Of a DNA stretch of 64,000 bases, positions 19,224-28,210 are shown piece after piece. Location of the stretch: assembly GCA_019057635.1 (NCBI GenBank), contig DXJL01000104.1:1-64000 (forward strand), given 5' to 3'. Below the pieces are notes generated by a model. That model had not been told where the DNA came from and did not search any database. It saw only the letters and a program-made list of their open reading frames with translations. The stretch comes from Candidatus Heimdallarchaeota archaeon (GTDB lineage Archaea > Asgardarchaeota > Heimdallarchaeia > Hodarchaeales > Hodarchaeaceae). Numbering within the stretch: the first letter of the stretch is position 1; every line of letters starts with the position of its first letter. A program made the position numbers and the translations under genes.

Positions 19224-20585
19224 TTACCAATTTCTTATATCGTTCATGATTGACAGAAATTCATTTTCCCAATCAGGAAACTCCTGGGGAGTGCTGGGAT
19301 ATCTATCAAAGAGTTTATCAAATTTTTGTACCCCTTTAGCGATTTTATAGAGATTGAGCAAGAGGTCATAACGTGGAAAACCTTTCAGTATGATTTTCAA
19401 TATTTCACCCTTTCCTAAACCTTTTCCACTGTGTAGGGTCATAAACTGATCCTGAGTGAGGATGTTGCGCTTAAAAAGGTATTCTAGCCCAGGAGTTTTA
19501 ACTTTACGTAACGCCTCTGTGAACAACTGTAATTTGGTATGCGATAAGCCGAAATCTTTCATTACTGCCATGTTATATCCCCATAATTGTTGTTCGCTCG
19601 CATCTTTTACTTTTAAAGCCTCGGAGGATATTTTGCCTGCATAATATCCAGCAGAAAGAGCTGGCCCATGACCTTCTGCTGAAAAAGGGTTCACATGAAA
19701 AGCACTATCACCAGCGGCTATAAAACCAGGAGCGACCGCATTCATTAAAGGATAGCGCGTAGGAATAGTATATCCTCCTTTATCTTCCACCTCATACGTT
19801 CCTTGTGGATAATATTTATGAAGGACTTCCCGAAAAAGCTCTTTCATTCCTTTTTCAACGGACATATCAAGGTACCAACCAATACCTATGTTAAGTCTTT
19901 TTTTTCCTTTGCTAAAGATCCAAAAATATCCTGGCTCAGGAATTATACTGTCATATATTAGTAATACCTTATTATCATACGGATGATCTTCTTTAAGTCG
20001 AATAATTTCCCTATATGAGGCAGCTACATCTCTCTTCTCCATTTTCTTTTCTAAATTAGGAAATAACTCGGGAGGAATCGTTTTTCTTATTTGGTAATTT
20101 CGACCGCTACAATCAATAGTGATGAACGCATGAATTTCATAAGATTCATTGCTCTCTTTCTCTTGGACGATCGCACCTTTTACACCAGTTTCATCAATTA
20201 TTGCTCTAATAGCTTTAGTATCAGCCCGTACTTCTACTCCACTCTCTACTGCAATTTTTAACAGGCGTTGCCCGTACGGATGCCGATTGAGTACGAGTCC
20301 AGGACCAAATAAGGGAAATGTTACCCGTTCTGTCTGGAAGACTAATGATTCTACACTATCAGCCACTTCTTCTCCATGGGGTAATTGAATACCTAATTCC
20401 TTGTCTAGCAATTTTAAGGGACCAAGATTGATCGCATCCCCACAAGTTTTATTCCCAATTTCTGTATATGATTTAGAATCCACTAAGATTACGCTATGCC
20501 CGTTTTTTGCTGCAGTTAATGCTGAAATCACTCCTGCAGGACCCCCACCAACCACTAAGACTTCCGTATTCACCATTATACCCAC
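19224..20585 (-). CDS. Geranylgeranyl reductase family protein (archaeal lipid saturation)
   Basis: This 453-residue flavoprotein has an N-terminal FAD-binding Rossmann fold (EVLVVGGGPAGVISALTAAK). The family motif KTCGDAI follows, and GFIAAGDSAFHVNPFSAEGHGPAL is the second FAD contact. The start may be the second Met, MVNTEVL. Members reduce the double bonds of geranylgeranyl chains in archaeal membrane lipids, or of chlorophyll or quinone side chains elsewhere. In an archaeal genome, digeranylgeranylglycerophospholipid reductase is the likely role. The gene is convergent with the kinase region and divergent from the next gene; no other lipid gene is adjacent. Confidence 0.88.
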   Translation of the reverse strand: MGIMVNTEVLVVGGGPAGVISALTAAKNGHSVILVDSKSYTEIGNKTCGDAINLGPLKLLDKELGIQLPHGEEVADSVESLVFQTERVTFPLFGPGLVLNRHPYGQRLLKIAVESGVEVRADTKAIRAIIDETGVKGAIVQEKESNESYEIHAFITIDCSGRNYQIRKTIPPELFPNLEKKMEKRDVAASYREIIRLKEDHPYDNKVLLIYDSIIPEPGYFWIFSKGKKRLNIGIGWYLDMSVEKGMKELFREVLHKYYPQGTYEVEDKGGYTIPTRYPLMNAVAPGFIAAGDSAFHVNPFSAEGHGPALSAGYYAGKISSEALKVKDASEQQLWGYNMAVMKDFGLSHTKLQLFTEALRKVKTPGLEYLFKRNILTQDQFMTLHSGKGLGKGEILKIILKGFPRYDLLLNLYKIAKGVQKFDKLFDRYPSTPQEFPDWENEFLSIMNDIRNW

Positions 20586-20741
20586 TTTCGCACCATTCTG
20601 AGAAAAAATTGCACCTGTTAAAAAGAAAATCGGTCATCCACCTCGAATTCAAATTCACAAAACTTTTTTAGTGCGATACCTAGACTCAGACAAATATTAC
20701 TTACAATTTTATTTTGAGCTAGAATCGGAGTAATTAACAAA

Positions 20742-21773
20742 GTGGAATCAGACCAACGGCGACTATATCTTAATAATTGGGCTTTAATGACTTCAGACAA
20801 TCGTATAATGTGGTCCTTCGGTGATATCAACCAAGAAAAGCAAGAAATGACACTTGATTTTATCACAGCATTATCTAAACTCGGTCATGAAGTTTGGGGG
20901 AAGGATCAATCAATAGGCACAATTCGATTACGGTATGCTACTCCTCATCCAAGTCATGCTCGAGAAATTTTGATCATTGACTTACATCGGGAATATAATA
21001 TTGTTATTTCTGATCCTCTAGTTACTACAAGACTTATGAGCAAGATTACTGTGGATGATGATCAATCTCAAGATTTTGATAATATTAGGAGTATTTTAGC
21101 TGGTTCAGCTGCGGTAACTTACTCAAAATTCTTTTCAGAGGGGAATACTCTAGAACCTTCCATTGTTGATGAAATCTTCCAAGAAGCTGTTACTGCTGTA
21201 ACTTTTAATAAAAAAGTAACTGTGGGGAATGGAGAATGCTCATTTTCAGCTCTTTCAGTCGAGGAACTCCTCTTTTTCCATGCACTGTTAAAAAACTTAT
21301 TCGAATCTTACTCTCACTATTCTAATTTTCCCCAGACTTCTCCTTGGGGAGTTGTACATTCTAGCACAGGTGCTCAAGTTTATCTTGAACATGAACCTCC
21401 AATAGATGGGGCTTTAATTAGTGCATTTTCCTCTGTAACCGCTACGTACTGTAATCTTCTTTTTTCTGCATATCCGTCTCGTCTTGTTTTTGGCTATGAT
21501 GCCTCTTTGGGTATGGAGTTTATAACGACAACAAATAATATTTTTGTAATTAATAACCCTCAACGACTTTTAAAACTCCAACGTTTCATCCGTCAATGGA
21601 AAAAAGTACCCAAACACATCAAAGAAGACCTCATTCCGGCAATGAAGTCATATTTTGTCGAATTAGCAATTTTAGAAGAGCGCCAGCGTCTTAAATCACT
21701 TGAATTTCACCAAGTTATCAACAATTTAACGCATATGGGTATTCGTAGAGCAAGGGAGTATAAAGAATTATAA
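20742..21773 (+). CDS. Unknown protein with two apparent longin/roadblock-like modules
   Basis: This 343-residue protein has a GTG start. The first module opens WALMTSDNRIMWSFGD, continues with a helix (TLDFITALSKLGHEVWG) and ends with a strand pair LLIIDLHREYNIVISDPLVT-like. The second repeats the plan: WGVVHSSTGAQVYLEHEP, helix ISAFSSVTATYCNLLF, strands MEFITTTNNIFVINNP. A strand-'S.G..L/W'-helix-strand pattern is typical of longin or roadblock folds, which in Asgard archaea and eukaryotes regulate small GTPases. This is pattern-based inference without a search. The C-terminus is helical and basic. The last 6 bp overlap the convergent ybaK-like gene. Confidence 0.6.
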   Translation: MESDQRRLYLNNWALMTSDNRIMWSFGDINQEKQEMTLDFITALSKLGHEVWGKDQSIGTIRLRYATPHPSHAREILIIDLHREYNIVISDPLVTTRLMSKITVDDDQSQDFDNIRSILAGSAAVTYSKFFSEGNTLEPSIVDEIFQEAVTAVTFNKKVTVGNGECSFSALSVEELLFFHALLKNLFESYSHYSNFPQTSPWGVVHSSTGAQVYLEHEPPIDGALISAFSSVTATYCNLLFSAYPSRLVFGYDASLGMEFITTTNNIFVINNPQRLLKLQRFIRQWKKVPKHIKEDLIPAMKSYFVELAILEERQRLKSLEFHQVINNLTHMGIRRAREYKEL

Positions 21774-22223
21774 GGAACCTGATATATCTGCAATTAATGG
21801 ATGGGTACAATCTATTAGCTCCTCAACTGATAAAAACAAATTTTGGCCTAACTCTCCACCTCCTCCATATACATTTTGTTGATTTAAGACAAGTTCATCA
21901 AGGATTGCAGGAATTTCAAGACTAATCGGAGGAACATCTCCAACAGAATAACCTGTATACTTTTTAACTTCTTTAGGTGAGGCTAACTTAATATCTTTTA
22001 CAAGTAATAGTTTTTTCAACTTTGATGTCTTAATTTTCCTATTTCCTTGCAGAATAACTAAATAAACCATATTAGATGAATCTATAACGACAATTGACTT
22101 TATTATCTCTTCACTACTGCATCTAAGTGCCTTACAAGTTTCTTCTACTGTTCGCGTTGAGGCATCGACCGTAATTATTGAAGCTAGTAATCCTTTTTCT
22201 CTAATATAATCTAGTAAATTCAT
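21768..22223 (-). CDS. YbaK/ProX-type aminoacyl-tRNA deacylase
   Basis: This 151-residue, single-domain YbaK protein is of standard length. It has EETCKALRCSSEEIIKSIVV, then the central strand VYLVILQGNRKI, KLASPKEVKKYTGYSVGDVPP with a conserved Gly-rich turn, and YGGGGELGQNLFLS near the end. Family members hydrolyse mischarged tRNAs such as Cys-tRNA(Pro) or Ala-tRNA(Pro). The conserved Lys of the active site is probably in the EIIKSI segment. The stop overlaps the end of the convergent two-module gene by 6 bp. Confidence 0.85.
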   Translation of the reverse strand: MNLLDYIREKGLLASIITVDASTRTVEETCKALRCSSEEIIKSIVVIDSSNMVYLVILQGNRKIKTSKLKKLLLVKDIKLASPKEVKKYTGYSVGDVPPISLEIPAILDELVLNQQNVYGGGGELGQNLFLSVEELIDCTHPLIADISGSL

Positions 22224-22288
22224 CGCAAATCCCTATAAAATACAGAATTCAGAGAGCTAAACCTAATTAGTTTTGTTTAAAAATATGC

Positions 22289-22849
22289 ATGAATATCTTC
22301 CTTATTATGTTATTTGGTCAGAATATCTACTTACGTGGTTTAGAACTTTCCGATGTACCTGAACTCATGAAACACTGGAACAATCGTGAGTTAAAACAAT
22401 TTTTAAACAAAATCACACCACAATCGATCCAAGAAGAAGAACAATGGATTCGGAATACTTGGAATGAGAGAAAGAATGGCAATTCCTATGTATTTGGAAT
22501 ATGTCTTGTCGAAACTGATCTTTATATTGGAAATAGTGAAGTGAGAATACTTGACACAATAAGTCGTCGTGGGAACTTGGGAATATCTATATTTAATCCT
22601 GATTATTGGAACAAGGGATATGGAACAGAGGCTATTCGATTAATCCTTGATTATTCATTTACAACATTAAATTTACATTCTGCAGAATTGGAAGTATTCT
22701 CTAATAATCCACGAGCTCAACGTTGTTATGAAAAAAACGGATTTAAGAAGACTGGAGTCCGTCGGGAAGCTCTCTTTCGAGATGGGAAGTATATTGACAT
22801 CTTTTTACTTGATATCACGAAGAAAGAATGGAATAACCTGAATATCTAG
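22289..22849 (+). CDS. RimJ/RimL-type GNAT N-acetyltransferase
   Basis: This 186-residue protein starts with the RimJ/L pattern IYLRGLELSDVPELMKHWNN. The acetyl-CoA loop lies in NPDYWNKGYGTEAIRLILDYSF, followed by LHSAELEVFSNNPRAQRCYEKNGFKKTG, which is diagnostic of this branch. It acetylates an amino group on a protein N-terminus or a small molecule. The true start may be the internal Met of MLFGQNIYLRG, since the first six residues are extra to the family. It is divergent from ybaK and convergent with the EndoIII-like gene. Confidence 0.88.
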   Translation: MNIFLIMLFGQNIYLRGLELSDVPELMKHWNNRELKQFLNKITPQSIQEEEQWIRNTWNERKNGNSYVFGICLVETDLYIGNSEVRILDTISRRGNLGISIFNPDYWNKGYGTEAIRLILDYSFTTLNLHSAELEVFSNNPRAQRCYEKNGFKKTGVRREALFRDGKYIDIFLLDITKKEWNNLNI

Positions 22850-22861
22850 TAGAAATCAGAT

Positions 22862-23590
22862 TCATTTCACACTTTTTGGCTTATTAATTGAATTTTGGAT
22901 TTGCATGAGTTCAGGTTGTGTTTGGTTGTACTGTCCATAGATACACTGACTTTCTAACGGGCATTGCTCACAAAGAGGAAGAATTTTCTGACAGAATTGT
23001 TGACAGTGACTGACAATTAAGGCATGAAATTTCCCTAAAACGTAGTAATCTCGGTCGAGAGAGTTAGAGATAATTTCCTGAATATTTTCATATTTTTCTT
23101 TCAAGTATTTGACCTTACCAAACATCCTGGCAATAAATCTCCTTGTATAAGTTCCAACAATTGGTACTGCTTCGTAAAAGCAGTATACTAGTAGAGAATC
23201 AGCTGTTTCCTTCCCAACACCCTTTATTCGCAACAAATCATTTCTAGATGGGGTTTTTGATCCTTTGGAATAATCAAGAAAAATTTCAGCTAATGAATAC
23301 AGAGACTGTGCTTTTTGTTTATAGAATCCTGCTGGTCGTATTAGCACCTCAAGTTGTGCACATTTAACAGCCTTGAGACGCTTAAAAGAAGTAATATTAT
23401 GCTTAAAGAGATTTGAAATTGCTAAATCCACATTTATCCAATTTGTATTTTGGACAAGAATGGTTCCAATTGCTACTTCGAATAATTCTTCTTCTGACTT
23501 TTTCTTGAGCCAAAGCATCCAAGTCTCGTGATGTGGATCGATCCGATTATAGGACATGGATAGTGACTGATATAGATCATTTAATTCCAT
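22862..23590 (-). CDS. Endonuclease III-like HhH protein with Fe-S cluster, lacking the catalytic Asp
   Basis: This 242-residue protein belongs to the HhH-GPD superfamily. The helix-hairpin-helix reads LLRIKGVGKETADSLLVYCF, as in the COG2231 or MagIII-like branch, where Glu replaces the EndoIII lyase Lys. The C-terminal cluster CQKILPLCEQCPLESQC has the C-x6-C-x2-C-x5-C spacing of the 4Fe-4S loop. The segment that normally reads V-D-x-Y/H-T-R-R is PIVGTYTRRF here: the catalytic Asp is Gly (codon GGA). The protein may therefore bind DNA without usual glycosylase chemistry, or use another acid. Confidence 0.85.
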   Translation of the reverse strand: MELNDLYQSLSMSYNRIDPHHETWMLWLKKKSEEELFEVAIGTILVQNTNWINVDLAISNLFKHNITSFKRLKAVKCAQLEVLIRPAGFYKQKAQSLYSLAEIFLDYSKGSKTPSRNDLLRIKGVGKETADSLLVYCFYEAVPIVGTYTRRFIARMFGKVKYLKEKYENIQEIISNSLDRDYYVLGKFHALIVSHCQQFCQKILPLCEQCPLESQCIYGQYNQTQPELMQIQNSINKPKSVK

Positions 23591-23819
23591 ACAAACTTCT
23601 CTTTACAGTATTTGATTATAATAAATTTTTGATCATCAGATAATCTGTTTATCACTCGCAATGGATATTTTACTAAGTCCGTTGATTCAAACTTCTGAGT
23701 CATTCCCAAAACGAATTGTTAATAAATCCCTACTTCATCCAATAATTAATTGCTCCTCCTTTCCTTCGAACGTCAAATTGTCGGGCAAGGTTAGGGAACG
23801 ATAAACATTTTGGGATGAT

Positions 23820-24263
23820 TTGTCTAGTCAGACTCTTATAGTAAGAAATGGTGTTTTGATTTGTATGTCTGGTCATGAATCAGAAGTTCAATTAGAGACT
23901 ATCGCGTGGCAGGTGATGATTGTTTCCGTTTTTCGACATACAGAGCGGCAAACTTTAAATTTATTACTCTCTCTTTTAGGTATTTCATCAATAGAGGATG
24001 CAACGCGTCTTCTAGAGCAAATATTTAAACTAATAAGAAAGGGTATGATATACATTCCCGAAGCTAGGCTAGAAATATTTCATGAAGCGCCTGAATTAGT
24101 AGATGTGTATTTGATCAAAGAATTTGACGTTGCAATGAGATCTTTAGTTAAAGAACTATCTGAACTTAGAGTGAGATTAAGTCAAGTTGAGGAGTTAGAT
24201 TTCATTCCTCAAAAGGTTCACATTGACTGGAAAAATTATGTAGAGGGTAAATATATCCACTAA
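23820..24263 (+). CDS. Conserved-looking protein of unknown function
   Basis: This 147-residue protein with a TTG start is mostly helical. A hydrophobic N-terminal half (LETIAWQVMIVSVFRHTERQ) leads into a Leu-rich region and a likely amphipathic helix (VAMRSLVKELSELRVRLSQVEEL) that could form a coiled coil. I do not recognise the family. It stands alone, 229 bp from the divergent EndoIII-like gene and 156 bp from the next gene. The bases before it show no clear ribosome-binding site. Confidence 0.55.
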   Translation: MSSQTLIVRNGVLICMSGHESEVQLETIAWQVMIVSVFRHTERQTLNLLLSLLGISSIEDATRLLEQIFKLIRKGMIYIPEARLEIFHEAPELVDVYLIKEFDVAMRSLVKELSELRVRLSQVEELDFIPQKVHIDWKNYVEGKYIH

Positions 24264-24419
24264 CGGAAGAATTACTAACCTTCTCGAAGTAATTATTTCC
24301 ATTAAACTAATTGTGGTTATAACCCATAAGTTCCCTCAGATTTTTATTCCTCTCTCAACCCTCCTTCAATCCTCCTCAGTGAATATCCTCTGAAATACAT
24401 CTAATGGATTAGTTCTCAA

Positions 24420-24629
24420 ATGACCAAAATATCAGTCGAAGTTCCCCAACACATACTAGATGATCTTCAACTCCATATTGGAACCGATAAGAAATATGTA
24501 AGCCTTAGTGATGCCATTCGCGCTGCATTACGTAAGTTATTAGATACTCTAGATGAAATTGATAATCGACATGGAAGAAGACCCGAATCTCAGCCTGAAA
24601 TAAACCCCTACAATTCACCTTCTGAATAG
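24420..24629 (+). CDS. Ribbon-helix-helix (CopG-like) DNA-binding protein
   Basis: This 69-residue protein begins with a strand MTKISVEVPQHILDDLQLHI, then a helix pair around SLSDAIRAALRKLLDTLDEI. That is the ribbon-helix-helix pattern of small transcriptional regulators or antitoxins. The C-terminal 20 residues are polar and probably disordered. No toxin-like gene is adjacent; the next gene, 23 bp downstream, is the queuosine-precursor transporter, which it may regulate. Confidence 0.7.
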   Translation: MTKISVEVPQHILDDLQLHIGTDKKYVSLSDAIRAALRKLLDTLDEIDNRHGRRPESQPEINPYNSPSE

Positions 24630-24652
24630 GAATTAACTGGAGCAGAAAAACC

Positions 24653-25414
24653 TTGGAAACATTGATAATCTCAATTGGTATCTTTATAACACTTGGAATA
24701 TTTACATACATAACCGCAAAATACACAGCGATAACAAATTCATATTATGGATTGTTAGCAAGTTATATTCTCTTTCTTACTCTCGCCCAATTCTTTGCCA
24801 CGAAGATAGCAGTGTTTAATCTTGATTTCATTTTACTTGGAGAATTTAAAGCTCCAGTGGGAGTGATAGTCTTCCCTTTTACACTGCAGATAACTGATAT
24901 GGTTAATGAAAAATTTGGCCGAAAAGCCGTTTATAATATGATATGGATCGCATTGGTTTGTCAAATTGTAATGGTTATCTTTTTGATATTTGCCTCATAT
25001 TTACCTGTAGTTAATGAGCCAGATCCTTTCGCTGCATTTGCAATTGTCCCTGCAATTACTCTTGCATCCTGGACAAGCTTTCTCATTAGTGAAAGATTCG
25101 ATGCTTGGATATATGACAATATTAGAGAGTGGATACGAAATAGAACTCAAGACGATGACGATTGGTGGAAATATCTTTGGATTCGAAACGTATTTAGCGA
25201 TGTACTCAGCTTAGGTCTCGATTCGATAATTTTTGTCCCATTGGCCTTCTATGTCTTACCCAGTATTCAAGGATTCATTGATACAACAATACAACCTGCA
25301 GACATTGATTTCGTTTTGGTGTTAATTCTCGGCCAAGTGGCTATTAAATGGTTCTTAGGAGTGATCGATACTCCGTTCATGTATCTAACACGATGGATAT
25401 ATGATAAGAATTAG
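24653..25414 (+). CDS. yhhQ: Queuosine-precursor transporter (YhhQ/VUT family)
   Basis: This 253-residue membrane protein has a TTG start and about six hydrophobic helices. The family signature GVIVFPFTLQITDMVNEKFGRKAVY is clear, as are the helix with ASWTSFLISERFDAWIYD and the later RNVFSDVLSLGLDSIIFV. YhhQ proteins import 7-deazapurine precursors (preQ0, preQ1) used for queuosine or archaeosine. An archaeon needs preQ0 for archaeosine in tRNA, so salvage fits. The charged loop RNRTQDDDDWWKY is longer than in bacterial members. It follows the small RHH gene closely and may share its transcript. Confidence 0.88.
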   Translation: METLIISIGIFITLGIFTYITAKYTAITNSYYGLLASYILFLTLAQFFATKIAVFNLDFILLGEFKAPVGVIVFPFTLQITDMVNEKFGRKAVYNMIWIALVCQIVMVIFLIFASYLPVVNEPDPFAAFAIVPAITLASWTSFLISERFDAWIYDNIREWIRNRTQDDDDWWKYLWIRNVFSDVLSLGLDSIIFVPLAFYVLPSIQGFIDTTIQPADIDFVLVLILGQVAIKWFLGVIDTPFMYLTRWIYDKN

Positions 25415-25420
25415 AATGAA

Positions 25421-27583
25421 TTAATCTTGAGAGAAGATTTCCAATACATCTTTAATTGAAATATTCTCCCCCCTTAATTCAATTGAATGGTGATATTGAG
25501 TATAAAATTTGAGTCCTACACCCATTTTAAGGACAAAACAGTCAATTTCTGACAGATCCATAATTGTATCATGTAAAATACTTAATTTTTCATTTATCTC
25601 ACTTTTTGCTTCTTTGATAACCTCTTTCCATTCTTTCGTCAAAACCTCATCTAACTGCTTTCTACAAACAAATATTACATCAATTCCGATGCTTTTGGTT
25701 CCTCTAATCTGAGTGCTTGTTTTCATTTCTGAATGGACTGGATAAATGCTTTTTATTATGAACTTTTGCTCTATTAGGCTATTTATTAATTTAACCCATG
25801 CATCTAACTCTTTATGATGGAACGTAAAGATAAGTAAGCCATCGTCTTTCATAACTCTTGATATCTCTTGAAAAACAGCTGTAAGTTCTACTTGATATTG
25901 TTCACCTGATTTTCCTCTCTTTATATTCTTTACAATTTCAGTATCTTTTGGTGTATATTCTGGTACAAACCAAGGGTATGAATTTTGTAAACCCAGTCTT
26001 AGCCATACATAGTAGAAATCAGCCAGCTCTGCATATTGTACATTATCGTAATACGGGGGATCAGTAACGACGAGATCAATCGATTTCCCAGATAGGGGAA
26101 TTTCAGTAGACGAATGACAGTATAAATGAACGAGTTTAGAGTTATCTATGGTATCAATAGTTCTAGAATTGAAATTAACCTCTGCTACAATTGGGTGATT
26201 CATTTGTTTCCGAGTTGTTTTTCCAGAAGAATCAATGTAAACCTCGTAAGGGGCCTTTGAATACATTTTTACCTTTATCATCTTCTTGAAAAAATTCTTG
26301 AAAGTCCCTGTTCCATAACGTGCTCCCCATGGATTATTTTCGCATGGATTCAACGTAGCGGGATATGCATGTTTTCTAAATAAATTGTAGACATAATGAT
26401 TTTTTCGATGGTACTCACATAATAGATTATTATATTCAAGAGCCGTAGAAAAAGTTATAAGCAAAAACTCTCTAATATTTTGATCTGCTATTTCAAGTAT
26501 GGCTTGCAAAAGCCTACCTAGTGATAAAAGCTGTCGTTTATTGTACATGTCAGTGAAATAGGTAATCTGATGATTCAACAGTTCTTGAGTCTTTGCTCCA
26601 GGGGGTATTTTTTGTTGAGGTAGAGGTAAACGATCTTGTAATGAGTTAAATTCCGATTCTGCTTGCTTAAATAGATCTAAATCGTCTTCATTAGCTGTTT
26701 TAAATCCTCGGGTTTTACATTCAGTACAATAGAATTCAAGAGCATAGAGTCTTTCAAAAGGTTTTCCTTGACTCTTATTTACATTAACAATTCGTCCTGT
26801 GTGTTGACATGAAGGACAGAAATAGCGTCCCCTTTTTACATAAAAGTCTGATGCTGCAAAACTTGTTGAGCACTTTGGGCACAAACAACTAGCCTTTCTA
26901 TCAGTTAAAAATAGTTGATTGCATTCAGGGCAAATTACATACTGCGTTGTTGCATCTTTTCTATTATACGCAAAGAGAAAACTGCGAAATAGCGGGATAT
27001 TGTGTTGACATTTTTCACATTTAATTTCTTTAATCCAGAAATGGTACATGACGTCAGCGATGCTAGAACAAAATGAACATTGGGATTTATAGTATCGCTG
27101 AATATCTAGCTTAACATTTTTTGAGATATTATCAAATTCTTTCTGTAGTAAACTTATTTCTGCATCTTCGATTTCCTTTTTGACAGTAAACCATGCAACG
27201 GGATTTAAATCTCCTCCAATGACTTTGGCATAACCCAATCTCAATGCCTCAACAACAGTAGTCCCACCCCCCATAAAAGGATCTAGAACTGACATATTTG
27301 AGAAAGAGTGATCTTTTAAATATAAATCCCAAAAGGGAACCCCTCCAGTTTTTTTAGTGTGAGCTAGTGGTTTAATACTTGCGTATATCAATATAGAGCG
27401 AAAAACAGATCCTAGTCTACGGGCAAACCATTTATGAAGAGTTAAGATTGGACGATAGTACCTCTTTGCATTGCTTTCGCGATTAGCAATCTCACTGACT
27501 TGAGAGAAGGGAAATTCTTTTTCGATTTCTTTCTCTTGGATCAAGTTTTGGGTTTCTTGGGTACCTGGTGGTGATTTACGCAT
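25421..27583 (-). CDS. DUF1156 DNA methyltransferase with zinc ribbons (copy A)
   Basis: This 720-residue protein belongs to the COG1743 group. The N-terminal DUF1156-like region reads YYRPILTLHKWFARRLGSVFR. The SAM-binding motif I is LDPFMGGGTTVVEA, then five or so CxxC zinc-ribbon pairs follow (for example CPECNQLF, CPKCSTSF, CPSCQH, CTECKT). Motif IV, TDPPYYDNVQYAEL, is the amino-methyltransferase catalytic loop. Such enzymes methylate adenine N6 or cytosine N4. Its start overlaps the end of the tdk gene by 43 bp, so the two are probably translated from one transcript. No restriction nuclease or helicase of known DUF1156 defence loci is nearby. Confidence 0.9.
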   Translation of the reverse strand: MRKSPPGTQETQNLIQEKEIEKEFPFSQVSEIANRESNAKRYYRPILTLHKWFARRLGSVFRSILIYASIKPLAHTKKTGGVPFWDLYLKDHSFSNMSVLDPFMGGGTTVVEALRLGYAKVIGGDLNPVAWFTVKKEIEDAEISLLQKEFDNISKNVKLDIQRYYKSQCSFCSSIADVMYHFWIKEIKCEKCQHNIPLFRSFLFAYNRKDATTQYVICPECNQLFLTDRKASCLCPKCSTSFAASDFYVKRGRYFCPSCQHTGRIVNVNKSQGKPFERLYALEFYCTECKTRGFKTANEDDLDLFKQAESEFNSLQDRLPLPQQKIPPGAKTQELLNHQITYFTDMYNKRQLLSLGRLLQAILEIADQNIREFLLITFSTALEYNNLLCEYHRKNHYVYNLFRKHAYPATLNPCENNPWGARYGTGTFKNFFKKMIKVKMYSKAPYEVYIDSSGKTTRKQMNHPIVAEVNFNSRTIDTIDNSKLVHLYCHSSTEIPLSGKSIDLVVTDPPYYDNVQYAELADFYYVWLRLGLQNSYPWFVPEYTPKDTEIVKNIKRGKSGEQYQVELTAVFQEISRVMKDDGLLIFTFHHKELDAWVKLINSLIEQKFIIKSIYPVHSEMKTSTQIRGTKSIGIDVIFVCRKQLDEVLTKEWKEVIKEAKSEINEKLSILHDTIMDLSEIDCFVLKMGVGLKFYTQYHHSIELRGENISIKDVLEIFSQD

Positions 27584-28149
27584 CTTGGCTCATAATTATC
27601 TGATTGTCCTGATTTTTCAATTAAGACTAGCGGACTGTCATAAGGACTGGGCTTTCCATCTATCAATCGCTGAGTAAGGACGGCCCAATGATTGCAGTTT
27701 GGATATTCACATATTGCAGTGAGCCGAGTCACGTGATTTGCTCTTCCAACTAACGAGGGCATTGGTCCAAATGGTTCTCCGCGAAAACTCAATAATAATC
27801 CACAAACAATGACGTGATATTCTTTTTTGATCAAATCTTCTACAACATCAACTAGATTATCTGTAAAGAATTGAGCTTCATCAATTCCAACGAATTTACA
27901 TTCTAGAGTCTCTAAATGGGACAATATCTTTTCAGGATATTTTTCATCTATTACAATTGCTTCTAGCTGCATATTACTGCCCCTCGACGCAATTCCAGGC
28001 TCTCGGGTGTTGACTGCAGGTTTAAATACGATACCTTTAATATCTGAATACCGTAACTCGTTGAACATACGAATTAAATATTCGCTTTTCCCAGATTTCA
28101 TCGGTCCGAAGATTGCTTCGAGATATCCAGGTTTATAGATTTCTGGCAA
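27541..28149 (-). CDS. tdk: Thymidine kinase
   Basis: This 202-residue type II thymidine kinase is of standard length. It has the P-loop FGPMKSGKSEYLIR, the Walker B-like VGIDEAQFF whose Glu is the catalytic base, and the lasso-type substrate segment near LTAICEYPNCNHWAVLTQR. A zinc site is formed by C...C in that segment and CVNHH at the C-terminus. It phosphorylates thymidine for dTTP salvage. Both neighbours are DUF1156 methyltransferases on the same strand, with a 43-bp overlap downstream and a 61-bp gap upstream. This looks like one three-gene operon linking a nucleotide-salvage enzyme with DNA modification. Confidence 0.95.
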   Translation of the reverse strand: MPEIYKPGYLEAIFGPMKSGKSEYLIRMFNELRYSDIKGIVFKPAVNTREPGIASRGSNMQLEAIVIDEKYPEKILSHLETLECKFVGIDEAQFFTDNLVDVVEDLIKKEYHVIVCGLLLSFRGEPFGPMPSLVGRANHVTRLTAICEYPNCNHWAVLTQRLIDGKPSPYDSPLVLIEKSGQSDNYEPRCVNHHQVPKKPKT

Positions 28150-28210
28150 TAAATATGACCTCCATTAGCGATTGACCTTTTAACTTGCTCTTTTCTTTTA
28201 AGGGAGGAGG

